Below are positions 1 through 5,666 of a DNA stretch of 7,691 bases, piece after piece (within the stretch, counting starts at the first letter, position 1; each line of letters opens with the position of its first letter). Below the pieces are notes generated by a model. That model was not told the DNA's origin. It made no database searches and saw only the letters and a list, made by a program, of their open reading frames with translations. Both the position numbers and the translations under genes were made by a program. The stretch spans positions 1 to 7,691 of the forward strand of contig BJHC01000060.1 in the NCBI GenBank assembly GCA_014191535.1, written 5' to 3'. The DNA is from Cyanobium sp. Lineage in GTDB: Bacteria > Cyanobacteriota > Cyanobacteriia > PCC-6307 > Cyanobiaceae.

Positions 1-3000
1 CCGGTGTTCTGCGGCGGCCTCGACTTCACCAAACCGGTGAACGCCTTCTTCTACGACCCGATCAACCCCGACCAGCCCCTGGTGGATGGGGTGGTGTCGC
101 TCACCGGTTTTGCCCTGGTGGGGGGTCCGGCCCGGCAGGACCACCCCAAGGCGATCGAGGTGCTGAAGAAGCTCAACCGCCCCTACATGGTGGCCCTGCC
201 ACTGGTGTTCCAGACCACCCAGGAATGGGAGGAGAGCGACCTGGGTCTGCACCCGGTGCAGGTGGCCCTGCAGATCGCCATCCCCGAACTCGATGGCGCC
301 ATTGAGCCGATCGTGCTGAGCGGCCGCGACGACGCCACCGGCAAGGCCCACACCCTGCAGGACCGCGTGGAGGCCATCGCCGAGCGCTCGATCCGTTGGG
401 CGTCGCTGCGCATCAAGCCCCGCAGCGCCAAGAAGTTGGCGATCACCGTGTTCAGCTTCCCGCCCGACAAGGGCAACGTGGGCACCGCCGCCTACCTGGA
501 TGTGTTCGGCTCCATCCATCGCGTGATGGAGGAGATGCGCGCCCAGGGCTACGACGTGAGCGACCTGCCCGCCAACCCCAAGGCGCTGATGGAAGCGGTG
601 CTCAAGGACCCCGAGGCCCTCGAGGGCTCACCGGAGCTGGCCATCGCCCACCGCATGAGCGTGGAGGAGTACGAGCGGCTCACCCCCTATTCCGAGCGCC
701 TGGAGGAGAACTGGGGCAAGCCCCCCGGCACCCTCAACACCGACGGCACCAACCTGCTGATCTTCGGCCGCCACTTCGGCAACGTGTTCGTTGGCGTGCA
801 GCCCACCTTCGGCTACGAAGGCGACCCGATGCGGCTGCTCTACTCCCGCAGCGCCAGCCCCCACCACGGCTTTGCCGCTTACTACACCTACCTGGAGAAG
901 GTGTGGGGCGCCGATGCGGTGCTGCACTTCGGCACCCATGGCTCCCTGGAGTTCATGCCCGGCAAGCAGATGGGCATGAGCGAAACCTGCTACCCCGATT
1001 CGCTGATTGGGGCCCTGCCCAACCTCTACTACTACGCCGCCAACAACCCCAGCGAAGCCACCATCGCCAAGCGGCGCGGCTACGCCGAAACCATCAGCTA
1101 CCTGACGCCACCCGCCGAAAACGCCGGCCTCTACAAGGGCCTCAAGGAGCTGGGGGAACTGGTGGGCTCCTACCAGCAACTGCGGGAGGGATCCCGCGGG
1201 GTGCAGATCGTGAATGCCGTGGTGGAAACGGCGCGCCAGTGCAACCTCGATAAGGATGTGGAGCTGCCGGAGGTGGATGCCTCCGAGCTCGACCTCGACG
1301 GCCGCGACGGCGTGGTGGGCGCCGTGTACCGCCAGCTGATGGAGATCGAGAGCCGGCTGCTGCCCTGCGGCCTGCACACCATCGGCAAGCCCCCCACCGC
1401 CGAGGAGGCCATCGCCACCCTGGTGAACATCGCCGCCCTGGAGCGCGACGAAGACGGCATCCGCAGCCTGCCGGCCCTGCTGGCGGAGAGCCAGGGCCGC
1501 ACCATCGAAGCGGTTTACAAGGGCAACGACGACGGCGTGCTCGCCGATGTGGAGCTCAACCGCGTGATCACGGAGACCTCCCGTGCCGCCGTGGGCGCCA
1601 TGGTGAAGGCGGTCACCGGCAACGACGGCCGTGTGACCCTGCGCCGCAACTTCGGCTGGTTCTTCGGCCTGCTGGAGCGCTTCGGCTTCCAGCTGCCCAG
1701 CCCCTGGCTGGCCGCCTGCCGCAGCGCCGGCTTCCCCGATGTGGACCAGGCCGAGCTCGACAAGCTGTTCGGCTACCTGCAGTTCTGCCTGGAGCAGGTG
1801 TGCGCCGACCTGGAGATGCAGAGCCTGCTGCGGGCCCTCGACGGCGAATACGTGCTGCCGGGCCCCGGCGGCGATCCGATCCGCAACCCCGGCGTGCTGC
1901 CCAGTGGCAAAAACCTCCACGCGCTCGATCCCCAGGCCATTCCCACCCGGGCCGCCATCGCCGCCGCCAAGGGCGTGGTGGACAAGCTGATCGAGCGCCA
2001 GAGGCAGGAACAGGGCACCTGGCCCGAAACCATCGCCTGCGTGCTCTGGGGCACCGACAACATCAAGACCTACGGCGAATCCCTGGCCCAGATCCTCTGG
2101 TTCATCGGCGTGCGGCCCGTGCCCGATTCCCTCGGCCGGGTGAACAAGCTCGAGCTGATTTCCCTGGAGGAGCTGGGCCGGCCCCGCATCGATGTGGTGG
2201 TGAACTGCAGCGGCGTGTTCCGCGACCTGTTCATCAACCAGATGGCCCTGATCGACCAGGGCGTGAAGATGGCCGCCGAGGCCGATGAGCCCCTGGAGAT
2301 GAACTTCGTGCGCCGCCACGCCCAGGAGCAGGCCGCCAAGGAGGGCATCTCCCTGCGGGATGCCGCCACCCGTGTGTTCTCCAACGCCAGCGGCAGCTAC
2401 AGCTCCAACGTCAACCTGGCGGTGGAGAACAGCACCTGGGAGGAGGAGAACGAACTGCAGGAGATGTACCTCTCCCGCAAAACCTTCGCCTTCAACGCCG
2501 ACAACCCCGGCGAGATGAACCAGAAGCGCGAGGTGTTCGAGTCGGTGATGAAGACCGCCGACGTGACCTTCCAGAACCTCGACTCCGCCGAGATCTCACT
2601 CACCGATGTGAGCCACTACTTCGACAGCGACCCCACCAAGCTGATCCAGGGCCTGCGGGACGACGGCAAAGCGCCGTCCAGCTACATCGCTGACACCACC
2701 ACCGCCAACGCCCAGGTGCGGTCCCTGAGCGAAACCATCCGCCTCGACTCCCGCACCAAGCTGCTCAACCCCAAGTGGTACGAGGGCATGCTCAACAGCG
2801 GCTACGAGGGGGTGCGCGAGGTGGCCAAACGGCTCAACTTCACCCTCGGCTGGAGTGCCACCAGCGGTGCCGTGGACAACTTCGTGTACGAGGAGGCCAA
2901 CGACACCTTCATCAACGACCCGGAGATGCGCAAGCGGCTGATGGAGCTCAACCCCCACAGCTTCCGCCGCATCGTGGGCACCCTGCTGGAGGTGAATGGC

Positions 3001-3096
3001 CGCGGTTATTGGGAAACCTCCGACGAGAACATCCAGCAACTGCAGGAGATCTACCAGGAGATCGAAGACCGCATCGAAGGGGTCAGCGAGGGCTGA
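1..3096 (+). CDS. chlH: Magnesium chelatase subunit H (ChlH), 5'-truncated by window edge
   Basis: This is the large porphyrin-binding subunit of Mg-protoporphyrin IX chelatase. With ChlI and ChlD it inserts Mg2+ into protoporphyrin IX in an ATP-dependent reaction, the first committed step of chlorophyll synthesis. The frame is open from base 1 (first codon CCG), so the gene begins outside the window. The GTG at base 4 is not the real start. The visible part is 1,031 residues ending in TGA, and a typical ChlH has about 1,330, so roughly 300 N-terminal residues are missing. Numbering codons from base 1, the family motif [14 protein letters not shown] lies at 309-322 and [12 protein letters not shown] at 348-359. 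E317 and E352 are 35 residues apart, matching the active-site pair I recall as E625/E660 in Synechocystis ChlH. Further CobN/ChlH motifs are VLWGTDN near 682 and [10 protein letters not shown] at 735-744. A conserved region around [19 protein letters not shown] lies near the C terminus. No frameshift is seen. The cobalt chelatase CobN is a paralogue, but these motifs fit ChlH much better. Confidence 0.97.
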   Translation, partial: PVFCGGLDFTKPVNAFFYDPINPDQPLVDGVVSLTGFALVGGPARQDHPKAIEVLKKLNRPYMVALPLVFQTTQEWEESDLGLHPVQVALQIAIPELDGAIEPIVLSGRDDATGKAHTLQDRVEAIAERSIRWASLRIKPRSAKKLAITVFSFPPDKGNVGTAAYLDVFGSIHRVMEEMRAQGYDVSDLPANPKALMEAVLKDPEALEGSPELAIAHRMSVEEYERLTPYSERLEENWGKPPGTLNTDGTNLLIFGRHFGNVFVGVQPTFGYEGDPMRLLYSRSASPHHGFAAYYTYLEKVWGADAVLHFGTHGSLEFMPGKQMGMSETCYPDSLIGALPNLYYYAANNPSEATIAKRRGYAETISYLTPPAENAGLYKGLKELGELVGSYQQLREGSRGVQIVNAVVETARQCNLDKDVELPEVDASELDLDGRDGVVGAVYRQLMEIESRLLPCGLHTIGKPPTAEEAIATLVNIAALERDEDGIRSLPALLAESQGRTIEAVYKGNDDGVLADVELNRVITETSRAAVGAMVKAVTGNDGRVTLRRNFGWFFGLLERFGFQLPSPWLAACRSAGFPDVDQAELDKLFGYLQFCLEQVCADLEMQSLLRALDGEYVLPGPGGDPIRNPGVLPSGKNLHALDPQAIPTRAAIAAAKGVVDKLIERQRQEQGTWPETIACVLWGTDNIKTYGESLAQILWFIGVRPVPDSLGRVNKLELISLEELGRPRIDVVVNCSGVFRDLFINQMALIDQGVKMAAEADEPLEMNFVRRHAQEQAAKEGISLRDAATRVFSNASGSYSSNVNLAVENSTWEEENELQEMYLSRKTFAFNADNPGEMNQKREVFESVMKTADVTFQNLDSAEISLTDVSHYFDSDPTKLIQGLRDDGKAPSSYIADTTTANAQVRSLSETIRLDSRTKLLNPKWYEGMLNSGYEGVREVAKRLNFTLGWSATSGAVDNFVYEEANDTFINDPEMRKRLMELNPHSFRRIVGTLLEVNGRGYWETSDENIQQLQEIYQEIEDRIEGVSEG

Positions 3097-3121
3097 ACGC
3101 GGCCTGGCTGAATGCTTCCCC

Positions 3122-3143
3122 AGGGGGAGCGAAGCTGCCCCCT
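3122..3143 (+). terminator. Hairpin 25 bases after chlH stop, candidate terminator or processing site
   Basis: AGGGGG then AGC pair with GCT then CCCCCT across a GAA triloop, with a single unpaired G at 3137. This gives about nine base pairs, almost all G-C. The core GCGAAGC (3129-3135) is the sequence known from biophysics as an unusually stable mini-hairpin. It lies just after chlH and before the methyltransferase gene. There is no downstream T-run, so a classic intrinsic terminator is not shown. It could instead protect the chlH mRNA 3' end or form a leader structure for the next gene. Confidence 0.45.
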
Positions 3144-3148
3144 AAGAT
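3143..3148 (+). promoter_or_regulatory. Candidate -10 element (TAAGAT) for the methyltransferase gene
   Basis: TAAGAT is an A/T-rich island in a very G/C-rich spacer. It fits the loose TANNNT -10 pattern common in cyanobacteria and matches four of six positions of TATAAT. Transcription would begin around 3155, about 23 bases before the ATG at 3178. No convincing -35 box is visible, and the hairpin occupies that region. Confidence 0.3.
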
Positions 3149-3157
3149 CCCGCCCCA

Positions 3158-3178
3158 ATGCCCGTCCACCATTCCTGA
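3158..3178 (+). other. Six-codon upstream mini-ORF overlapping the methyltransferase start
   Basis: ATG at 3158 encodes MPVHHS and stops at TGA 3176-3178. The final A of that stop is the A of the methyltransferase ATG, giving TGATG. The arrangement could allow translational coupling or leader-peptide control. It could equally be chance, since an ORF this short carries no statistical weight. No Shine-Dalgarno sequence precedes either ATG. Confidence 0.2.
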
Positions 3179-3771
3179 TGAAGCTGAATCTGGGCTGTGG
3201 CCCCCGTCGACTCGAAGGATGGGTCAATGTCGACACGGTCGCCGGATTCAACCCTGATCGGGTGATGGATTTGGATCAGACCCCCTGGGATCTGCCCGAC
3301 GGAGTGGCCGAGGAGGTGCTCCTCAACCACGTGCTCGAGCATCTCGGCGCGAGCACCGCGAGCTTTTTGGGGGTGATGGGCGAGCTCTACCGGGTGTGTT
3401 GCGATGGCGCGCTAATCCGGATCAACGTGCCCCATCCCCTGCATGAGCACTACCGAACCGACCCCAGCCATGTGCGGCCGGTGACGCCCCAAACCCTCTC
3501 GATGTTCTCCCAAGCGGAATGCGACCAGGCGGCGGCGGTGGCGTCACCGATGACCCCCTGGGCTCACATCCTCGGGGTGGATTTCGAACTGGCGTCGGTG
3601 CAGTACGTGCCGGATGCCCACACCGAGACCGTGCTGCGGGAACGGGGGGTCCTGCGCCAGGACGACCGTGCTGAAGACTTCGCCGAGATCTTCGCCAACC
3701 TGATCGCCGAGATCCGCATGGAACTGCGGGTGCGCAAGCCAGCCACGCGGGCCGAGGGTCAACCCGCCTAG
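3178..3771 (+). CDS. Class I SAM-dependent methyltransferase, substrate unknown
   Basis: The product is a 197-residue cytosolic protein with a Rossmann-fold methyltransferase core. The SAM-binding glycine motif NLGCGP is at residues 4-9. An acidic residue suited to the ribose hydroxyls is at D19 (VNVD), and LNHVLEH at 49-55 is the usual post-strand-4 motif. The segment DPSHVRPVTPQTL (95-107) is typical of small predicted methyltransferases often found among sugar and envelope genes, so a glycan or small-molecule substrate is possible but not shown. I chose ATG 3178 because family members normally begin MKLNLGCG. An in-frame ATG at 3112 would add 22 low-complexity residues and place the hairpin inside the coding region. 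The gene ends 4 bases from the convergent folP stop. It stands between two core genes and is the least expected member of the neighbourhood, possibly a lineage-specific insertion. It contains a few more A/T-rich codons than chlH by eye. Confidence 0.82.
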   Translation: MKLNLGCGPRRLEGWVNVDTVAGFNPDRVMDLDQTPWDLPDGVAEEVLLNHVLEHLGASTASFLGVMGELYRVCCDGALIRINVPHPLHEHYRTDPSHVRPVTPQTLSMFSQAECDQAAAVASPMTPWAHILGVDFELASVQYVPDAHTETVLRERGVLRQDDRAEDFAEIFANLIAEIRMELRVRKPATRAEGQPA

Positions 3772-3775
3772 CGGT

Positions 3776-4606
3776 TCAGGTCGGCACACGCCAGATCGCG
3801 TCAGCCATGCGGACGGCCTGCACCATGGGCCTGCCGTCGTGCACCCGCACCACATCCACACCGGCGGCGGCGCAGTGGGCCACCACCGCGGCGGTGCCCC
3901 AGATGCGGGCACGGGGCCTGGGCTCATCCAACACCGCACCGATGAAGCGCTTGCGGGAGGGGCCCACCAGCAGCGGAACCCCCTCCGCCCGCAGCTGCGG
4001 CAGCCCGCGCAGCAGCTCGAGATTCTGCGCATGGGTCTTGGCGAACCCCAAGCCCGGGTCCCAGATCAACTGCCTCTGCTGCACCCCCACCGCCAGGGCC
4101 CGCTCGCTGGCCTGCCGCAATTCCTGCAGCACCCCCTGCACCACGCCGGCGTCGCCGTACTCCACCAGAGCATCCATGGTCTGGCTGTCGCCGCGGGAGT
4201 GCATCAGCACCAGCGGGCAGCCCACCTGGGCCACCAGGGGCAGCAACGCCGGATCCCGCCGCCCACCGCTGACGTCGTTGATCCAATCCGCCCCCGCCGC
4301 CAGGGCCGCCTGCGCCACGGCCGCATGGAACGTATCCACCGAGAGGATCACATCCGGCAGGGCCGAACGAATCGCCCTCAGCGCCGGCAGCAGCCGCTCC
4401 AGCTCCCCCTCCACGCCGATGCAGTCGGCCCCCGGGCGGGTGCTCTGGGCCCCCAGGTCGAGCAGCTCCACCCCCTCGGACACCAGGCGCCTGGCCTGGG
4501 CAAGGGCGCGGTCAGGGCGGTCAAAGCGGCCACCATCGCTGAAGGAATCGGGGGTGAGATTGATCACCCCCATCACATGGGTGCGCTGACCCCAGCGCAG
4601 TGCCAT
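3776..4606 (-). CDS. folP: Dihydropteroate synthase (FolP)
   Basis: This enzyme condenses 6-hydroxymethyl-7,8-dihydropterin diphosphate with p-aminobenzoate to give dihydropteroate in folate synthesis, and it is the sulfonamide target. The product is a 276-residue cytosolic TIM-barrel enzyme of normal family length. Motifs in order: VMGVINLTPDSFSDGG (11-26), the first DHPS signature; LLDLGAQSTRPGA (48-60), the second signature, with Gln54 where many bacteria have Glu; SVDTF (89-93); INDVSGG (109-115); VLMHSRGD (133-140); DPGLGFAKT (183-191); GPSRKRFIG (215-223); and RVHDG (254-258). The pterin- and pABA-binding residues therefore look complete. The start is ATG at 4606-4604, which shares one base with the tpiA stop (TGATG) and gives the expected N terminus. 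A longer in-frame extension to 4777 overlaps the end of tpiA and has no family resemblance. Translation is probably coupled to tpiA. The gene is convergent with the methyltransferase gene. Confidence 0.96.
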   Translation of the reverse strand: MALRWGQRTHVMGVINLTPDSFSDGGRFDRPDRALAQARRLVSEGVELLDLGAQSTRPGADCIGVEGELERLLPALRAIRSALPDVILSVDTFHAAVAQAALAAGADWINDVSGGRRDPALLPLVAQVGCPLVLMHSRGDSQTMDALVEYGDAGVVQGVLQELRQASERALAVGVQQRQLIWDPGLGFAKTHAQNLELLRGLPQLRAEGVPLLVGPSRKRFIGAVLDEPRPRARIWGTAAVVAHCAAAGVDVVRVHDGRPMVQAVRMADAIWRVPT

Positions 4607-5346
4607 CAGGCCGCCACGGGAACCTGGTAATTGGCGATGCGGGCGAAGCCCTCCGGATCCAGGGAGGCACCGCCCACCAGCACGCCGTCGATGTCGCTCT
4701 GGGCCATCAGCTGATCGATGTTGGCGGGGTTCACCGAACCGCCGTACTGGATCACCACCTCGGGATACCCCACCCACTGGCGGATCAGCCCACAGATGCG
4801 GTTGGCCTCCGCCGCTTCGCAGGTTTTGCCGGTGCCGATGGCCCAGATCGGCTCATAGGCCACGATCAGGCGGGCGGGATCCAGGCCATCCACCCCCTGC
4901 TCCACCTGACGGCGGATCACCCGTTCGGCCTCTCCGGCCTCACGCTGGGAATCGCTTTCGCCCACGCACAGGATCGGCACGATGCCGTGCTTCTGGGCGC
5001 TGCGGGCCCGCAGGTTGATCTGCTCGTCGGTCTCGCTGTAGTACTTGCGCGGTTCGCTGTGGCCCACGATCGCGTGGGTCACGCCGTGCTCCATCAGCAT
5101 CGGGGCCGAGATCATGCCGGTGAAGGCCCCCTTCTCCTGCCAATGGATGTTCTGGGCAGAGAGGTGAATGCCGCTGCCCGCCAGGGCGGCGCTGGCGGTG
5201 GGGATGGCGATGAACGGAGGCGCCAGCACCACGGTGCGGTCGGCCGGCAGGTTGGCCACCAGGGGCTTGAAGGCGTCGGCAAAAGCCTGCGCTTCGGCGC
5301 AGGTCATGTGCATCTTCCAGTTGCCTGCGATGACGGCCTTGCGCAC
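4606..5346 (-). CDS. tpiA: Triose-phosphate isomerase (TpiA)
   Basis: This enzyme interconverts dihydroxyacetone phosphate and glyceraldehyde 3-phosphate, serving glycolysis, gluconeogenesis and the Calvin cycle in the cytosol. The product is a 246-residue TIM barrel of standard length. Substrate-binding N9 and K11 lie in AGNWKM (7-12). Catalytic His96 lies in [14 protein letters not shown] (94-107), and catalytic Glu165 in [13 protein letters not shown] (162-174), which includes flexible loop 6. The phosphate-binding segment YGGSVNP is at 201-207 and GVLVGGASL at 221-229. The post-histidine SEPR replaces the more widespread SERR. I recall this variant in marine picocyanobacteria, so it is probably a lineage trait and not a defect. 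The start is GTG at 5346, placing [12 protein letters not shown] at the N terminus as expected, with only a weak GGA-like ribosome site. The gene follows the S4 gene by 77 bases on the same strand, and its stop overlaps the folP start by one base. Confidence 0.98.
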   Translation of the reverse strand: MRKAVIAGNWKMHMTCAEAQAFADAFKPLVANLPADRTVVLAPPFIAIPTASAALAGSGIHLSAQNIHWQEKGAFTGMISAPMLMEHGVTHAIVGHSEPRKYYSETDEQINLRARSAQKHGIVPILCVGESDSQREAGEAERVIRRQVEQGVDGLDPARLIVAYEPIWAIGTGKTCEAAEANRICGLIRQWVGYPEVVIQYGGSVNPANIDQLMAQSDIDGVLVGGASLDPEGFARIANYQVPVAA

Positions 5347-5353
5347 AGCGTCC

Positions 5354-5371
5354 AGGGGTTAATCAGCCCCT
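5354..5371 (-). other. Small inverted repeat in the tpiA leader region
   Basis: On the minus strand AGGGG and CCCCT are separated by eight bases (CTGATTAA). The repeat ends 7 bases before the tpiA GTG. The five-pair G/C stem could fold in a leader transcript next to the start codon. It partly overlaps the likely transcription start if the nearby -10 candidate is real. With only five pairs it may be chance in this G/C-rich sequence. Confidence 0.2.
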
Positions 5372-5372
5372 A

Positions 5373-5378
5373 AACCTA
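5373..5378 (-). promoter_or_regulatory. Candidate -10 element (TAGGTT) for tpiA-folP
   Basis: On the minus strand TAGGTT lies in a tandem TTTAGGTTTAGG, the most A/T-rich stretch between the S4 gene and tpiA. It fits the loose cyanobacterial TANNNT pattern and would give a start near 5366, about 20 bases before the tpiA GTG. No -35 box is convincing. If active, tpiA-folP could be transcribed independently of the S4 gene. Confidence 0.28.
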
Positions 5379-5423
5379 AAGGCTGCCCGGTTGTGGCCGG
5401 TAGGGGGCTCGGCCGTTGGTGGC

Positions 5424-5666
5424 CTAGGGCTGGGGAACCACCACGGTTTGGCCCGCCACCTCGACACGGTCGCCGGGCTTGAGTTTGCGGCCGCGACGGG
5501 TTTCCTGGAAGCCATTCACGCGCACCTCGCCGCCCTGAATCCGCAGCTTGGCCTCGCCGCCGGTGCCCACCAGCGCTTGCCATTTGAGGAACTGATCCAG
5601 GCGGATCGGCCCGTCGCCAACGGGTGCGGCCAAAAAAGCGCTGATAGCTTGCCCCGATGCTCGCAC
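5424..5666 (-). CDS. Small S4-domain RNA-binding protein (YbcJ-like)
   Basis: The product is a protein of at most 80 residues, made almost entirely of one S4 RNA-binding fold at about residues 22-70. Visible landmarks are IRLDQFLKWQ, GGEAKLRIQGGEV, VNG and ETRRGRKLKPGD, the typical S4 pattern ending in a basic patch followed by PGD. Single-domain proteins of this kind (COG2501/YbcJ type) are thought to bind structured RNA, perhaps rRNA; the target here is unknown. The start is uncertain. GTG at 5666 gives 80 residues but overlaps the divergent ABC transporter start by 10 bases. TTG at 5633 gives 69 residues, removes the overlap, and lies about 7 bases after a TATCAG on the minus strand. The first 20 residues look unconserved, so a shorter protein is plausible. 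It ends in TAG and lies upstream of tpiA in the same direction. Confidence 0.83.
   Translation of the reverse strand: MRASGQAISAFLAAPVGDGPIRLDQFLKWQALVGTGGEAKLRIQGGEVRVNGFQETRRGRKLKPGDRVEVAGQTVVVPQP
5645..5650 (+). promoter_or_regulatory. Candidate -10 element (TAGCTT) for the ABC transporter
   Basis: TAGCTT follows a TG one base upstream (TGATAGCTT) and fits TANNNT. The usual 6-7 base spacing puts the transcription start at the A of the ATG at 5657, which would make the mRNA leaderless. No Shine-Dalgarno sequence precedes the ATG, consistent with that idea. The match to TATAAT itself is poor (three of six). Confidence 0.28.

Larger units (their letters stand above)
5347..5423. other. Non-coding spacer between S4 gene and tpiA
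   Basis: These 77 bases contain no gene. Besides the tpiA leader repeat and -10 candidate, GGCCG (5395-5399) and CGGCC (5410-5414) could form a five-pair hairpin about 10 bases after the S4 stop codon. It has no following T-run on the minus strand, so it is only a weak candidate for ending the S4 transcript. Confidence 0.4.

Noticed and set aside
4..6. GTG at base 4 as the chlH start
   Set aside because: The frame is open upstream to the window edge and about 300 family-conserved residues would be missing.
51..59. Gln54 in place of Glu in the FolP second signature (GAQSTRPGA), as a possible resistance or loss-of-function change; positions given as residues
   Set aside because: Gln at this place occurs in functional DHPS homologues, to my recollection, and the remaining binding residues are intact.
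628..2319. 563-codon open frame on the minus strand inside chlH
   Set aside because: It lies fully antisense to a well-conserved gene. Its product is His/Gly/Ala/Gln-rich with no motif, as expected from the complement of G/C-rich codons.
3112..3177. Upstream ATG 3112 as the methyltransferase start
   Set aside because: It adds 22 residues of low-complexity sequence over a strong hairpin, and homologues typically begin at MKLNLGCG.
3807..4630. Two long plus-strand open frames opposite folP
   Set aside because: folP on the minus strand has all DHPS motifs. The plus-strand products are Ser/Arg- or His/Gln-rich and unlike any family.
4607..4777. N-terminal extension of folP to 4777
   Set aside because: It runs out of frame across the end of tpiA, and the Arg/Gly-rich extension does not resemble DHPS.
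4600..5373. 257-codon plus-strand open frame opposite tpiA
   Set aside because: tpiA on the minus strand is unmistakable, and the plus-strand product has no recognisable motif.
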